Shown here one piece after another: positions 36,065 to 46,628 of a DNA stretch of 51,959 nt. Source of the stretch: an uncultured Allorhizobium sp. Its GTDB lineage: Bacteria; Pseudomonadota; Alphaproteobacteria; Rhizobiales; Rhizobiaceae. The translations under genes were made by a program, and so were the position numbers. Location of the stretch: contig OY288189.1 of the NCBI GenBank assembly GCA_958439205.1, positions 460,001 through 511,959 of the forward strand, written 5' to 3'. The notes under the pieces are model-generated. The model was not told the DNA's origin. It worked only from the letters and a program-made list of their open reading frames with translations, and made no database searches. Each line of letters opens with the position of its first letter. The stretch's first letter is position 1.

Positions 36065-39000
36065 TCCGCGCTTTGCCCTGGACGAGCTTCCGACCGGAAG
36101 CGATCCCGCCGCCTGGCTCGGCTGGACGACGCTTGCCCAGTCGCGGGCCTCGCATCCCGGCCAGTCAGCCTGGGTGTCGGCCAATGCCGGCTCCGGCAAG
36201 ACGCATGTGCTGACGCAGCGGGTGATCCGGCTTCTGCTGGCGGGCGCCCGCCCCTCCTCCATTCTCTGCCTGACCTACACCAAGGCCGCGGCGTCCGAAA
36301 TGTCGAACCGCGTCTTCGAGCGGCTGGCTGAATGGGCAACGCTTGATGATCGGGAATTGGCCAAGCGGATCGCGGCGATCGAGCAGAGGGAGCCGGATCG
36401 CGCGACGCTCGCCGCTGCACGCCGGCTGTTTGCCAAGGCTCTGGAAACGCCGGGTGGTCTGAAGATCCAGACGATCCATGCCTTTTGCGAAGCGCTGCTG
36501 CACCAGTTTCCGCTGGAGGCGAATGTCGCTGGGCATTTCAACGTTCTCGACGATCGGGCGGCCGTGACCGTCCTTGCTGAGGCCCGGCGATTGCTGCTGA
36601 CGGCGACATCGACGGAAAACGACGCCGGCCTGGCGGAAGCCTTTTCCCAGGTGCTGAGCATTGCGGATGAAAGCGGGCTCGAAGCACTCATTGCCGACAC
36701 CGTAGCGAACAGACACGCGATCCGCGACTTTCGACTGCGTGCAGAACGGACCGGTGGTCTCGATGCCGCCCTGCGCAACGGCCTTGGTATTGGCCCGCTC
36801 GAAAGCGAGATCAGTCGCGCCGAGGAATACTGGCCGCTTGCCGGCCTATCAGGTGGCAATTTCAGCCGTTACATCCAGCTTGCCCTCGAAAAGGGCGGCG
36901 AGAAGGTGCGCACTGTCGCGGAGGTGCTGGAGCGGGCGCTGGTGGAGACGGATCCGCTGGAGCGCGCGAAGCTGCTCGACCAGGCCTTCCTGACGGCGCA
37001 GGAAGCCCCGAAGGCCGACAGCTCGCTGATTGCAGCCGCCATGACAAAGGTTGCGCCTGATCTCAAGGATGCTGTCATCGCGGCCCGCGATCATGTGGTC
37101 GCCATGCGGGATCGGCTGCGGATCTTCCGCATGTACGAGGCGACGCGTTCGGCGCTGACGCTGGCCGTGCGTCTCGACACCGACTACGAGGAACTGAAGA
37201 AGCGACGGTCGCAGCTCGATTTCGAGGATTTGATCGTAAGGACCGCTCGGCTTCTAACACGAGGTGATGTCGGCGCCTGGGTCCATTACAAGCTCGACCA
37301 GGGCATCGACCATATCCTCGTCGACGAAGCGCAGGATACGAGCCCCGTGCAATGGGACGTGATCCGGTCGCTACGCGAGGACTTCTTTACGGGCCTGAGT
37401 GCTCGGCCGGAGATTCGAACCTTCTTCGCCGTGGGTGACGAGAAGCAGTCGATCTATTCCTTCCAGGGCGCACGACCCGAGCAGTTCTCTCAAGAGGCGC
37501 GCCAGACCGAACGGGCCGTGACCGAGAGTGGACAGAGCTTCAACACGGTGCGGCTGCCGCTCTCCTTCCGCTCGACGCAGTCAGTGCTCGCGGCTGTCGA
37601 CCAGGTCTTCAGTTTCTCGGAAAACAATCGGGGCCTGAGTGCTGCCGGCGCCGACGTCGTGCATCAATCCAGCCGCATCGGTCATCCCGGTACCGTCGAC
37701 GTCTGGGACATGATCGCTGCCGAGAAGCAGGAGAAAGACGAAGACTGGACGGCACCCTTCGACGCCACGCCGGAAAGCGCGCCATCCGCCATTCTTGCAC
37801 GGCGCGTGGCGCACCAGATCAGCCAGATCGTCGGTCGCGAGACGATCATCGAGAAGGGCAACAAACGGCTGATCCGCCCGGGCGATATCCTCGTCCTCGT
37901 TCGCAAACGCGACGGTTTCGTCAATGCACTGACCCGCTCTCTCAAGCGTCCCTACAACGTACCGGTCGCCGGTGCCGACCGTCTGAAGTTGACCAGTCAC
38001 ATCGCGGTGCAGGACCTGCTGGCACTCGGGCGCTTTCTGCTGCTCCCCGGTGACGACTTGTCCCTGGCGTCCCTTCTGAAAAGTCCCCTCTTCAACCATA
38101 GCGAAGACGCGCTGATGGAATTGGCGGCCGAGCGGCCGGAGGGGCAAAGCCTCTGGGACCGATTGGCGGCGCAGGCCGAGACTGATGCGGCTTGGAAGCG
38201 AACGTCCGATCTCCTCCGCCTGTTTCTGGAGCAGGCGCGGGAATACTCCGTGCATGATTTCTACGCGCGTGTGCTCAGCGTTCATGGCGGTCGACGGGCC
38301 TATCTGGGCCGTCTCGGCTCCGAGGTCAGCGATATCCTGGATGAATTCCTGACCTTTGCCCTGTCCTTCGAGACCAGCGGGCTGCCGGGCCTCCAGTCCT
38401 TCGTCTCGACGCTGGAAATGGAGGCACCGGAGGTCAAGCGCGAGCAGGACAAGGAGCGCAACGAGGTCCGCATCATGACGGTGCATGCCTCGAAGGGGCT
38501 CGAGGCGCCAATCGTCTTCCTCATCGATGGTGGATCAAAGCCGTTCAATTCCAACCATGTGGCCAAACTCCGGATCCTCGAGAGGCCCAACGGCGGGGCG
38601 TTGCCGATCTGGGTTCCGACCAAGGCGCTCGGAAATTCGATTTCCGCAGGCGACATGGATAAGCGCAAGGGCCAGGCAGAAGAGGAGTATCGCCGCCTGC
38701 TCTATGTCGCGATGACGCGCGCGGCAGATCGCCTGATCGTGGCGGGCTATCGCGGCGTGCAGGATACAGGCGAAATCTGGCACAAAATGATCTCTCATGC
38801 GCTCAGTTCAGATGAGATCCGCTCACGCCCCATGGAGTTTCAAGGGCCGGACGGTAGCTGGACCGGGACGCGCTGGTCCCTGGGCGAGGCTGAGCAGGAT
38901 CTGCCGGTTATGGCCGAGAGCACTGAAAACGAAGAGAGCCACAGCCTCCCCTCTACGCTCTGGAAGCCGCTGCCACCACCGGTCAGTCTGCCGAGACCCT

Positions 39001-39614
39001 TGAGCCCTTCTGGTGCGGGCAGCATCGTTGTGGATGACGACGAGGATGTACTGACGGCCTCTGCGCTCTTTGCAACGACGGAGAAAGCCGATCTCGCCCT
39101 CCAGCGCGGACGCCTCATCCACCGCTTGCTGCAGAACCTCCCAGTCCTTCCGGCCTCAGAGCAAAGAACGGCGGCCGAGCGCTATGCCAACCGCGCCGCA
39201 CGGTTCTGGACCGCAGAGCAGCGAGAGCGGCTCGTCTCGACGGTCATGTCCGTTCTGGAGGACGAAAGCCTGGGTCCCCTGTTCAGCGCCGGCAGCCGGG
39301 CCGAGGTTTCCGTCATGGGAACGATGCGGCTGAAAGGTGAGCTTCGCGCGGTCTCAGGGCGGATTGACCGCATGACCGTGCTTGCCGATCGAGTCATCAT
39401 TGCCGACTACAAGACGAACCGGAATCCCCCCTTGGAGGCTGCTCAAGCCCCCCTCTCCCATCGGGTCCAGCTCGCCATCTATCGCGAGATAATGGCGCCG
39501 CTCTATCCCGGCAAACAAGTCGAATGCTGGCTGATATACACCGAAAACGGCAGGCTCATTCCCCTCGATGACAGCCTTCTTCAGCGGTCCCTTGCCGACC
39601 TCGAAACATCGTGA
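36057..39614 (+). CDS. addA: Double-strand break repair helicase AddA
   Basis: 1185 aa UvrD/RecB-type 3'-5' helicase with a C-terminal nuclease. Walker A is SANAGSGKTHVL (residues 41-52); further motifs are LTYTKAAASEM, LVDEAQDTSPVQWD, GDEKQSIYSFQGA, MTVHASKGLE and LYVAMTRAADRL. The nuclease motif VIIADYKTNRNPP is near the C-terminus, with the downstream VQLAIYREIM helix. The start codon lies inside the end of addB (8-nt overlap), so the two subunits are made in a coupled way. trxA follows 75 nt later with its own leader. Confidence 0.96.
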   Translation: MSDPRFALDELPTGSDPAAWLGWTTLAQSRASHPGQSAWVSANAGSGKTHVLTQRVIRLLLAGARPSSILCLTYTKAAASEMSNRVFERLAEWATLDDRELAKRIAAIEQREPDRATLAAARRLFAKALETPGGLKIQTIHAFCEALLHQFPLEANVAGHFNVLDDRAAVTVLAEARRLLLTATSTENDAGLAEAFSQVLSIADESGLEALIADTVANRHAIRDFRLRAERTGGLDAALRNGLGIGPLESEISRAEEYWPLAGLSGGNFSRYIQLALEKGGEKVRTVAEVLERALVETDPLERAKLLDQAFLTAQEAPKADSSLIAAAMTKVAPDLKDAVIAARDHVVAMRDRLRIFRMYEATRSALTLAVRLDTDYEELKKRRSQLDFEDLIVRTARLLTRGDVGAWVHYKLDQGIDHILVDEAQDTSPVQWDVIRSLREDFFTGLSARPEIRTFFAVGDEKQSIYSFQGARPEQFSQEARQTERAVTESGQSFNTVRLPLSFRSTQSVLAAVDQVFSFSENNRGLSAAGADVVHQSSRIGHPGTVDVWDMIAAEKQEKDEDWTAPFDATPESAPSAILARRVAHQISQIVGRETIIEKGNKRLIRPGDILVLVRKRDGFVNALTRSLKRPYNVPVAGADRLKLTSHIAVQDLLALGRFLLLPGDDLSLASLLKSPLFNHSEDALMELAAERPEGQSLWDRLAAQAETDAAWKRTSDLLRLFLEQAREYSVHDFYARVLSVHGGRRAYLGRLGSEVSDILDEFLTFALSFETSGLPGLQSFVSTLEMEAPEVKREQDKERNEVRIMTVHASKGLEAPIVFLIDGGSKPFNSNHVAKLRILERPNGGALPIWVPTKALGNSISAGDMDKRKGQAEEEYRRLLYVAMTRAADRLIVAGYRGVQDTGEIWHKMISHALSSDEIRSRPMEFQGPDGSWTGTRWSLGEAEQDLPVMAESTENEESHSLPSTLWKPLPPPVSLPRPLSPSGAGSIVVDDDEDVLTASALFATTEKADLALQRGRLIHRLLQNLPVLPASEQRTAAERYANRAARFWTAEQRERLVSTVMSVLEDESLGPLFSAGSRAEVSVMGTMRLKGELRAVSGRIDRMTVLADRVIIADYKTNRNPPLEAAQAPLSHRVQLAIYREIMAPLYPGKQVECWLIYTENGRLIPLDDSLLQRSLADLETS

Positions 39615-39689
39615 GATACCGCATATTGAAATTGCTGCCGTGCGGCATCACATATCTAGTCAATTCCGTATTTATGAAGGGAGAGCCCC

Positions 39690-40010
39690 ATGGCTACCGT
39701 TAAAGTCGACAAGTCCAACTTCCAGGCCGAGGTTCTCGACGCTTCCGAACCGGTTGTCGTGGATTTCTGGGCTGAATGGTGCGGCCCGTGCAAGATGATT
39801 GCGCCGAGCCTCGAAGAAATCTCCAACGAGCTCGCCGGCAAGGTGAAGATCGCCAAGCTCAACATCGATGAAAACCCGGAACTGGCTGCACAGTTCGGTG
39901 TTCGCTCGATCCCGACGCTTGCCGTCTTCAAGGGTGGCGAAGTGGCCGATATCAAGGTCGGTGCGGCGCCGAAGACTGCGCTGTCCAGCTGGATCGCTGG
40001 CGCGGCCTGA
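39690..40010 (+). CDS. trxA: Thioredoxin
   Basis: 106 aa classical cytosolic thioredoxin with active-site WCGPCK (Cys31 and Cys34) and cis-proline loop RSIPTLAVF. Reduced by thioredoxin reductase; reduces ribonucleotide reductase, peroxiredoxins and others. A strong AAGGGAGAG site precedes the ATG. It is followed by a bidirectional terminator shared with folC. Confidence 0.97.
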   Translation: MATVKVDKSNFQAEVLDASEPVVVDFWAEWCGPCKMIAPSLEEISNELAGKVKIAKLNIDENPELAAQFGVRSIPTLAVFKGGEVADIKVGAAPKTALSSWIAGAA

Positions 40011-40034
40011 GCCTCACGTCATTGATGACCAAAG

Positions 40035-40063
40035 AAAAAGCCCGGTTTTCGCCGGGCTTTTTT
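40035..40063. terminator. Bidirectional terminator between trxA and folC
   Basis: AAAAAGCCCGG / CCGGGCTTTTTT with a TTTTCG loop. T-runs on both strands mean it can end trxA transcription (plus) and the trp-accD-folC transcript (minus); the folC stop overlaps its edge at 40063-40065. Confidence 0.93.
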
Positions 40064-41403
40064 CATGTGGGGATGGTGCCGTTTTCGGCGAGCACATTGC
40101 CCGCAAGATAGAGGGAACCGCCGATCATGATACGCGGCGGAACACCGCCTTCGCTGCGTTCACGGATGGCATCCAGTGCCTGGGCCAGCGATCCCATCGG
40201 AACCGCCTTCAGTCCGGCCTCTGCTGCTGATAGAGCGAGGGCCACCGGGTCGAGGCCAACGTCAGAGCCGTGGATCGGGACGGTGTAGACGTTGTGGGCG
40301 ATATCGACGAAGGCACGGAAGAAGCCGATCGGGTCCTTGGTGTTGATCATGCCGATCACCAGATGCAGCGGCCGCGCCTGGCGTTCTTCCATGGCTGCCA
40401 TGGCTTCGGCGACCACTTCGCCTGCACCGGGATTGTGGCCTCCGTCGAGCCAGATTTCAGCGCCGGCCGGCGCACGCTCCACAAGCCGACCTTCGGTCAG
40501 CTTTTGCAGACGACCCGGCCATTCGACTGACAGCATAGCCTTTTCGGCAATCTCTTCGGTGACAGAGTAGCCGGCCGCCTTGACCGCACGGATAGCGGTT
40601 GCGGCATTGCCGATCTGGTGCCGACCCGGCAGACGCGGCAGCGGCAGGTCCATCAGACCGAATTCGTCCTGGTAGACGAGCCGTCCGAATTCTTCATACG
40701 CCAGGAAATCCTGAGCGAAGACGGCAAGCGGACCGCCCAGGCGCTCGGCTGTGCTGATCAGCACGTCCTTGGCGCCGTCGAATTCCTGGTGGCCGATGAC
40801 GACGGGAATACCGCGCTTCATGATGCCGGCCTTTTCGGCGGCGATCAGTTCGACCCGGTCGCCGAGATAGGCCTGATGATCGAGCGAGATGGGCTGAACG
40901 ATGCAGACAGCCGGGTTTTCGACGACATTCGTGGCATCGAAACGCCCACCCAGACCGACCTCAAGCACGACGACGTCTGCAGGCTGCTCAGAGAAGAGAA
41001 TGAAGGTGACCGCCGTCAGGATCTCGAAGACGGTGATGGGCTGGCCGCCATTGGCATCGGCAACACGGCGCAGCGCATCTGCGAAGAGCGCATCGTCTAC
41101 GATCTGCCCGCGGCCACCCTTGACGCCGATACGATAGCGCTCATGCCAGCGCACCAAGTGTGGCGAGGTGTGGACGTGAACAGAGAGGCCCTGCGCTTCC
41201 AGAAGCGCACGGCAGAAGGCGGTGGCTGAGCCCTTGCCATTGGTGCCGGCCACATGAATGACCGGCGGCAGCTTCAGATGCGGATTGCCCAGAACCTCAA
41301 GGAGGCGCCGGATGCGGTCGAGCGAGAGATCATAGCCCTTGGGGTGTAGCCCCATGAGCTTTTCGATCTCGGCATCGGCTTGGCTGACGATGGGGTCTGT
41401 CAT
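40063..41403 (-). CDS. folC: Bifunctional folylpolyglutamate / dihydrofolate synthase
   Basis: 446 aa Mur-ligase-fold enzyme that adds glutamate to dihydropteroate and extends folate polyglutamates. The P-loop HVAGTNGKGSATAF, EVGLGGRFDATNV and LDGGHNPGA are diagnostic. Last gene of the minus-strand trpF-trpB-trpA-accD-folC run; 41 nt separate it from accD, and it ends in the terminator shared with trxA. The start is ATG 41403 after a weak GAACGAG. Confidence 0.96.
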   Translation of the reverse strand: MTDPIVSQADAEIEKLMGLHPKGYDLSLDRIRRLLEVLGNPHLKLPPVIHVAGTNGKGSATAFCRALLEAQGLSVHVHTSPHLVRWHERYRIGVKGGRGQIVDDALFADALRRVADANGGQPITVFEILTAVTFILFSEQPADVVVLEVGLGGRFDATNVVENPAVCIVQPISLDHQAYLGDRVELIAAEKAGIMKRGIPVVIGHQEFDGAKDVLISTAERLGGPLAVFAQDFLAYEEFGRLVYQDEFGLMDLPLPRLPGRHQIGNAATAIRAVKAAGYSVTEEIAEKAMLSVEWPGRLQKLTEGRLVERAPAGAEIWLDGGHNPGAGEVVAEAMAAMEERQARPLHLVIGMINTKDPIGFFRAFVDIAHNVYTVPIHGSDVGLDPVALALSAAEAGLKAVPMGSLAQALDAIRERSEGGVPPRIMIGGSLYLAGNVLAENGTIPT

Positions 41404-41444
41404 GACACTCGTTCCGCTGCCGCGGGCTCAAGGGGAAGCAAGGC

Positions 41445-42353
41445 TCAGGCCGAAGCCTTGGCGACCGGCTTCGTCACGTTGGCCGGAACCGCCGTGTCGT
41501 TTGCAGGGCGCTTGGTCATGATCTTCAGCACGCGCGCCAGCGTGTCCGGAATGTCATGACGCTTGACGACCATGTCGACCATGCCGTGTTCCAGGAGGTA
41601 TTCCGAGGTCTGGAAGCCTTCCGGGAGCTTTTCGCGGATCGTCTGTTCGATAACGCGCTTGCCGGCGAAGCAAATCTCGGCGCCAGGTTCTGCAATGTGG
41701 AGATCGCCCAGCATAGCATAGGACGCCGTGACGCCACCCGTAGTCGGGTTGGTCAGGACGACGATGTATGGCTGGCCGGCTTCCTTCAGCATGTCGACGG
41801 CGACCGTCGTGCGCGGAAGCTGCATGAGCGAGAGGATACCCTCCTGCATGCGGGCACCACCCGAAGCTGGGAACATGACGAGCGGGCACTTTTCCTTGAT
41901 GGCGCGCTCGAAGGCCTTCACGATCGCTTCGCCAGCCGCAATGCCGAGCGAACCACCCATGAAGTTGAATTCGTGCACAACGGCCACGAGCTTCAGGCCC
42001 TGTACGGTGCCAACGCCAGCGACGATCGTGTCTTCCTGATCGGTCTTGACGCGGCTATCCCGCAGGCGATCGGTGTATTTCTTGGAATCGCGGAACTTCA
42101 GCGGGTCCTGCGCCACCTTCGGCTGCTTCAGAGCTTCAAACTGGCCACCGTCGAAGAGGTCGGTCAGACGCGCCTTGGCCGGCATCTTCATGTGATAGCC
42201 GGAGGCCGGGATGACCCACTTGTTCTCTTCCAGATCCTTATGGAAGACCATCTCGCCCGTTTCCGGGCACTTGATCCAGAGGTTTTCTGGAACTTCGCGG
42301 CGACCCAGCATGGAATTGATGCGCGGGCGCACATAGTTGGTGATCCAGTTCAC
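41445..42353 (-). CDS. accD: Acetyl-CoA carboxylase carboxyltransferase subunit beta
   Basis: 302 aa beta subunit of the carboxyltransferase that makes malonyl-CoA for fatty acid synthesis. The crotonase-like core is intact ([38 protein letters not shown]). The N-terminal zinc ribbon of the E. coli enzyme is degenerate: of the four Cys ligands only one remains in [18 protein letters not shown], and the second pair is replaced in [10 protein letters not shown]. From memory this is common to rhizobial AccD. The gene follows trpA by 38 nt and precedes folC, a conserved arrangement. Confidence 0.96.
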   Translation of the reverse strand: MNWITNYVRPRINSMLGRREVPENLWIKCPETGEMVFHKDLEENKWVIPASGYHMKMPAKARLTDLFDGGQFEALKQPKVAQDPLKFRDSKKYTDRLRDSRVKTDQEDTIVAGVGTVQGLKLVAVVHEFNFMGGSLGIAAGEAIVKAFERAIKEKCPLVMFPASGGARMQEGILSLMQLPRTTVAVDMLKEAGQPYIVVLTNPTTGGVTASYAMLGDLHIAEPGAEICFAGKRVIEQTIREKLPEGFQTSEYLLEHGMVDMVVKRHDIPDTLARVLKIMTKRPANDTAVPANVTKPVAKASA

Positions 42354-42391
42354 GCGGCTTACTCCTGATGTTTCGAGCCCATATGGGGTGC

Positions 42392-43231
42392 TTATTCGGC
42401 GGCGGCAAGACGTGCGGAACGCACGCCGCTTGCCAGCCCGCGCACCAGCGTGGCAACGGCCTGAACCGTATCCGCCGTCGCTTTTCCATCGGCTGTGAGG
42501 TTGGTGGCAACCTGATTGACGATCGCGGTACCGACCACGACGCCATCGGCATTGGCACCGATCAGACGGGCATGCTCGGCGGTCTTGACGCCGAAGCCGA
42601 CGCAGATCGGCAGGTCCGTGTGCGCCTTGATGCGCTGGACAGCGCCGGCAACACGCGAGGGATCCGGTAGCGACGAACCGGTGATCCCGTTCATCGAGAC
42701 GTAATAGACGAAGCCCGAGGTGTTCTTGAGAACGGTCGGCAGACGCTTGTCGTCGGTGGTCGGCGTCGCCAGGCGGACGAAGTTGATATCGCGGCTGCGG
42801 GCCGGAATGCAGAGCTCGTCGTCCATTTCCGGCGGCAGATCGACAACGATCAAGCCGTCGATGCCGGCAGCCAGAGCGTCATCCAGAAAGCGCTCGACGC
42901 CATACACGTAGATCGGGTTGTAATAGCCCATCATGACGATCGGCGTTTCGTTGTCCGTCTTGCGGAATTCACGCGCGAGATCGAGCGTGCGCACGAGCGT
43001 CTGGCCAGCCTTGAGGGCACGCTGGCCTGCAAGCTGGATCGCCGGGCCGTCGGCCATCGGATCCGAGAAGGGCATGCCCAGCTCGATGACGTCGGCGCCG
43101 GCTTCCGGCAGGGCCTTCATGATCGCGAGCGACGTGTCGTAATCCGGATCGCCACCCATGAAATAGGTGACGAGTGCCGGGCGGCCTTCTGCCTTCAGGG
43201 CAGCGAAACGTTGGTCCATACGCGCAGTCAT
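42392..43231 (-). CDS. trpA: Tryptophan synthase alpha chain
   Basis: 279 aa (beta/alpha)8 barrel that splits indole-3-glycerol phosphate and channels indole to TrpB. The catalytic pair Glu50 in [11 protein letters not shown] and Asp61 in [10 protein letters not shown] is present. It starts 2 nt after the trpB stop, so the two subunits are almost certainly coupled. Confidence 0.97.
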   Translation of the reverse strand: MTARMDQRFAALKAEGRPALVTYFMGGDPDYDTSLAIMKALPEAGADVIELGMPFSDPMADGPAIQLAGQRALKAGQTLVRTLDLAREFRKTDNETPIVMMGYYNPIYVYGVERFLDDALAAGIDGLIVVDLPPEMDDELCIPARSRDINFVRLATPTTDDKRLPTVLKNTSGFVYYVSMNGITGSSLPDPSRVAGAVQRIKAHTDLPICVGFGVKTAEHARLIGANADGVVVGTAIVNQVATNLTADGKATADTVQAVATLVRGLASGVRSARLAAAE

Positions 43232-43233
43232 GA

Positions 43234-44454
43234 TCAGAGCCCCATACCGAGAATCTTGCCGACAGTGAAGATGTCCTTGTCGCCGCGGCCGCAGAGGTTC
43301 ATCACGATGATCTGGTCCTTGTCCATCTTGGGCGCGCGCTTGATGACTTCAGCGAGCGCATGGCTCGGCTCGAGCGCCGGGATGATGCCCTCAGTGCGTG
43401 TCAGCAGCTGGAACGCGGCGAGTGCCTCATCGTCCCTGATCGGAACGTATTCGACGCGGCCCATATCCTTCAGCCAGGAGTGCTCCGGGCCGATGCCGGG
43501 ATAGTCGAGGCCGGCGGAGATCGAATGACCTTCCTTGATCTGGCCATCACCATCCTGCAGCAGATAGGTGCGGTTGCCGTGAAGGACGCCGGGCGTGCCT
43601 GCGGTCAGCGAGGCGCAATGCTCCTCACCTTCGAGGCCCTTGCCACCGGCTTCGACGCCGACGATGCGGACGCTTTCATCGTCGAGGAAAGGATGGAAAA
43701 GGCCGATCGCGTTCGATCCGCCACCGACGGCAGCAATCAGCATATCCGGCAGACGGCCTTCGGCGGCAAGCATCTGCTCGCGGGTTTCCCGGCCAATCAC
43801 CGACTGGAAGTCGCGGACCATTTCCGGATAGGGATGCGGGCCAGCCGCCGTACCGATCATGTAATAGGTGTCGTCGACATTGGTGACCCAGTCGCGCAAC
43901 GCCTCGTTCATGGCATCCTTCAGCGTGCCGTGGCCAGCCGTTACCGGCTTCACTTCGGCGCCGAGGAGCTTCATGCGGAAGACGTTCGGCGCCTGGCGCT
44001 CGACATCAGTCGCGCCCATGTAGACAACGCAAGGAATGCCGAAGCGGGCCGCGACCGTGGCCGAGGCCACGCCGTGCTGTCCGGCGCCGGTTTCAGCGAT
44101 GATGCGGGTCTTGCCCATGCGCTTGGCGAGCAGGATCTGGCCGAGGCAGTTGTTGATCTTGTGCGAACCTGTGTGGTTTAGCTCATCGCGCTTGAAGTAG
44201 ATCTTCGCGCCACCGAGTTCTTCCGTCAGGCGCTCGGCGAAATAGAGCGGGCTCGGACGACCGGTATAGTGGGTATTCAGATGCGCCAGCTCAGCCTGGA
44301 ATTCCGGATCCGTCTTTGCCTTTTCCCATTCTGCCTGCAGCTCCAGGATGAGCGGCATCAGCGTCTCGGCCACGAAACGGCCGCCAAAGATGCCGAAGCG
44401 GCCGTCTTCGTCTGGACCTTCACGGAAGGAATTGGGTTTGGGTGACTGGTTCAC
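43234..44454 (-). CDS. trpB: Tryptophan synthase beta chain
   Basis: 406 aa PLP enzyme joining indole and serine. The Schiff-base lysine is Lys99 in [12 protein letters not shown], and the phosphate-binding loop is GGGSNAIG. It begins with GTG at 44454, overlapping the trpF stop as GTGA. Full length. Part of trpF-trpB-trpA; no leader-peptide attenuator is needed here because the anthranilate genes are elsewhere. Confidence 0.97.
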   Translation of the reverse strand: MNQSPKPNSFREGPDEDGRFGIFGGRFVAETLMPLILELQAEWEKAKTDPEFQAELAHLNTHYTGRPSPLYFAERLTEELGGAKIYFKRDELNHTGSHKINNCLGQILLAKRMGKTRIIAETGAGQHGVASATVAARFGIPCVVYMGATDVERQAPNVFRMKLLGAEVKPVTAGHGTLKDAMNEALRDWVTNVDDTYYMIGTAAGPHPYPEMVRDFQSVIGRETREQMLAAEGRLPDMLIAAVGGGSNAIGLFHPFLDDESVRIVGVEAGGKGLEGEEHCASLTAGTPGVLHGNRTYLLQDGDGQIKEGHSISAGLDYPGIGPEHSWLKDMGRVEYVPIRDDEALAAFQLLTRTEGIIPALEPSHALAEVIKRAPKMDKDQIIVMNLCGRGDKDIFTVGKILGMGL

Positions 44455-45125
44455 TTGACACTCCCTGAAACCGGCTGTGCACGACTTGCCTCGGCGACGG
44501 CCGCAAAAAACTCATCCATAATCTGCAGATCCTTGACGCCCGGCGCGGATTCCACGCCAGAGGATACGTCGATTGCACGGGCTCCGGTTTCTCGCAGAGC
44601 CTCTGCAATGTTGGCCTTGTTCAGGCCTCCGGAAAGCATGTAATCGACGCTGTCGTCAAGCGAGCGCAGCAGGCGCCAATCGAAGGTCACGCCATTGCCG
44701 CCGGGCAAATCGGAGCCCACAGGCGGTTTGGCGTCGAAGAGAAAACGATCGGCAATACCGATATAGGGCTCTATGCGCCTCAGGTCATCGGCATCGCGGA
44801 TGGAAAATGCCTTCATGATCGGCAGGCCCGTTACGGCCTTGACGGTCAACAGGCGTTCCGGGCTCTCGTGGCCATGGAACTGCAGGATATCCGGACGCAT
44901 CAGCGCAATAATCTCGTCGAGATCATCATTGTCGACATCCACCGTGACCGCAACACTCTTCACCCGACCACGTACTCGGTCTGCCAGTGTTCCTGCGATG
45001 TCAGGCTCGATGTTGCGCGGGCTCTTTTCAAAGAAGATGAAGCCAATATGGCTCGCGCCACGTTCGGCCGCACGATCGACGGCCTCCGGCGTCTTCAGTC
45101 CGCAGATCTTGATATCGGGTCTCAT
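44451..45125 (-). CDS. trpF: Phosphoribosylanthranilate isomerase
   Basis: 224 aa barrel catalysing the Amadori rearrangement of PRA to CdRP. The general base Cys8 in [11 protein letters not shown] and the Asp in RFLFDAKPP are present. ATG 45125 (MRPDIKICG) is chosen over a TTG 24 nt upstream. It overlaps trpB by 4 nt. The promoter of the trpF-to-folC operon should lie in 45126-45197, but no confident box could be picked. Confidence 0.95.
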   Translation of the reverse strand: MRPDIKICGLKTPEAVDRAAERGASHIGFIFFEKSPRNIEPDIAGTLADRVRGRVKSVAVTVDVDNDDLDEIIALMRPDILQFHGHESPERLLTVKAVTGLPIMKAFSIRDADDLRRIEPYIGIADRFLFDAKPPVGSDLPGGNGVTFDWRLLRSLDDSVDYMLSGGLNKANIAEALRETGARAIDVSSGVESAPGVKDLQIMDEFFAAVAEASRAQPVSGSVK

Positions 45126-45197
45126 GGCAGCGAAGTCGCACGAATTCAAAAAAGAGTCGAGCCAATTTGCGACAAAGGCTGAAAGGTCGCGGGTCGC

Positions 45198-45956
45198 TCA
45201 GGCAAAGTCGATGGCGTGCAGTGTCGAGCCATGCCGCTTCAGCCATGCCTTGGCCTCTTCCATCTCGGGGCAGAGCTTGCGGCAGAGTGCCCAAAAGTCC
45301 GGGCCATGGTTCATCTCACGCAGGTGCGCAACTTCGTGGGCGGCGAGATAATCAATGACAAGAGGCGGCGCCATGACGATGCGCCAGGAGAAGCTGAGCT
45401 TGCCATCCCAGGAACAGGACCCCCAGCGGCTGCGGGTGTCCTTGAGGGTCATGCTCTTGACCGGCTTACCGACATTTTTGGCATGAAACTCGACCAGACG
45501 CTCCAGATCGCGGCGCGCTTCCTTCTTCAGAAAGTCGGCAACACGCCTTGGCAGGTGATCTTCAAGCCCGCTGACGCTCAGGACATGGCCGATCTCGCTG
45601 TCGATCGACTGGGTGAGACCTCGCAGTTGTCCGGTATGGACGATCCGATGCGGAATGCCGCGGAGCAGGATCTCTCCGCCGTCCTCGACGCTGCCGACCG
45701 ACTTCTGGCGTTTCAGCTTGGTGCTGAGCCAGCCTTGGTGCCGATCAAGGAAGTCATCGATGTCCCGTTCCCGCAAACCATGGGGAATGGTCATCTTCAA
45801 GGCGCGGCCGCCTGGCTCGATCCTGAGCGTGATACGGGTTGCGCGGCTGTTCCTGCGAATTGTCAGCGGGATCGACCGGCCATTTACGGCGACGGCTCGC
45901 TCCAGCTGGATTGCTGGTTCTCTAAGGGGTTTCAGCTTTTTCAGCAGGGGAAACAT
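45198..45956 (-). CDS. DUF45 / YgjP-like M48-type metallopeptidase
   Basis: 252 aa. The C-terminal half carries a zinc protease signature AAHEVAHLREMNHGPDFWALC (HExxH variant HEVAH, with a third His in MNHGPDFW) and the block DTRSRWGSCSWDGKLSFSWR that marks the YgjP/DUF45 family. The N-terminal part is a small beta-rich domain. No signal peptide or TM segment is visible, so it is cytosolic; the substrate is unknown. It lies 72 nt upstream of trpF on the same strand and downstream of a terminator. Confidence 0.88.
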   Translation of the reverse strand: MFPLLKKLKPLREPAIQLERAVAVNGRSIPLTIRRNSRATRITLRIEPGGRALKMTIPHGLRERDIDDFLDRHQGWLSTKLKRQKSVGSVEDGGEILLRGIPHRIVHTGQLRGLTQSIDSEIGHVLSVSGLEDHLPRRVADFLKKEARRDLERLVEFHAKNVGKPVKSMTLKDTRSRWGSCSWDGKLSFSWRIVMAPPLVIDYLAAHEVAHLREMNHGPDFWALCRKLCPEMEEAKAWLKRHGSTLHAIDFA

Positions 45957-45994
45957 AGTCCGTGTTCTAGCCGATTCGTGCGCGGATGCTGATC

Positions 45995-46023
45995 AAAAAA
46001 AGGCCGGCGCAATAGCGCCGACC
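45995..46023 (-). terminator. Rho-independent terminator downstream of the DUF2852 gene
   Basis: Read on the minus strand: GGTCGGCGC-TATT-GCGCCGGCC, a 9-bp stem with one wobble pair, followed by seven T. It sits 30 nt after the DUF2852 stop (46053) and upstream of the DUF45 gene (start 45956). Confidence 0.88.
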
Positions 46024-46052
46024 TCGGTCTCGTCACGTGAGCACCCGGCAGA

Positions 46053-46487
46053 TCAGTTGCCGGTGAAGCCCTGGGTCGGAGCGGATTCGCCTGACGTCTT
46101 CATCTGCTGACGGTCGCGCATGAAGCGGTCGAATTCTTCCTGGTCCTTCGCCCGGCGCAGTTCGCGGGCGTAGTTGTCGAATTCGGCGCGCATTTCATCG
46201 AGACGGCGACGTTCTGCGTCGAGACGCTCAAGTTCGGTCTTGCGCCAGTCGTCGAAAGCGACGTTGCCGGTGGAGGCAGGCGCAGTGTAGCTGTTGGAGC
46301 GGCACCAGGCGAAGGCACTATCCGCCTTCTGGTTGGCTTCCCGCTTGAAGCTCTGGAACTTCTCACCGAACAGGATGTAGGCAAGCATGGCCAGACCGAG
46401 CGGCCAGAAGACCATGAAGCCGACTACCATCAAGGCGACGGTTGCCGGAGTCCAATCCGGCCGAAGCAGTGCTGACTGGTTCATCAT
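46053..46487 (-). CDS. DUF2852 family small membrane protein
   Basis: 144 aa from ATG 46487 (GAGG 7 nt upstream; a second ATG follows immediately). One hydrophobic segment near the N-terminus (ATVALMVVGFMVFWPLGLAM, about residues 14-33) is followed by a charged, coiled-coil-like helix rich in Glu, Arg and Asp (DWRKTELERLDAERRRLDEM). It matches the DUF2852 proteins widespread in alphaproteobacteria. The function is unknown; the cytoplasmic helix suggests a scaffold or partner-binding role, which is inference. Confidence 0.85.
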   Translation of the reverse strand: MMNQSALLRPDWTPATVALMVVGFMVFWPLGLAMLAYILFGEKFQSFKREANQKADSAFAWCRSNSYTAPASTGNVAFDDWRKTELERLDAERRRLDEMRAEFDNYARELRRAKDQEEFDRFMRDRQQMKTSGESAPTQGFTGN

Positions 46488-46628
46488 CGATAACCTCGTT
46501 TTGCGCGGACGGCGGAATGCTGTCCGATGGTTTCGATGTGGGAAATGCAACCCTGCCCTTCAAGAAAGAAGCGGACCCAATCGGAGAACCGACTGAATCC
46601 GCTGCTTAAATTCGAAATGCCGAAAGTA

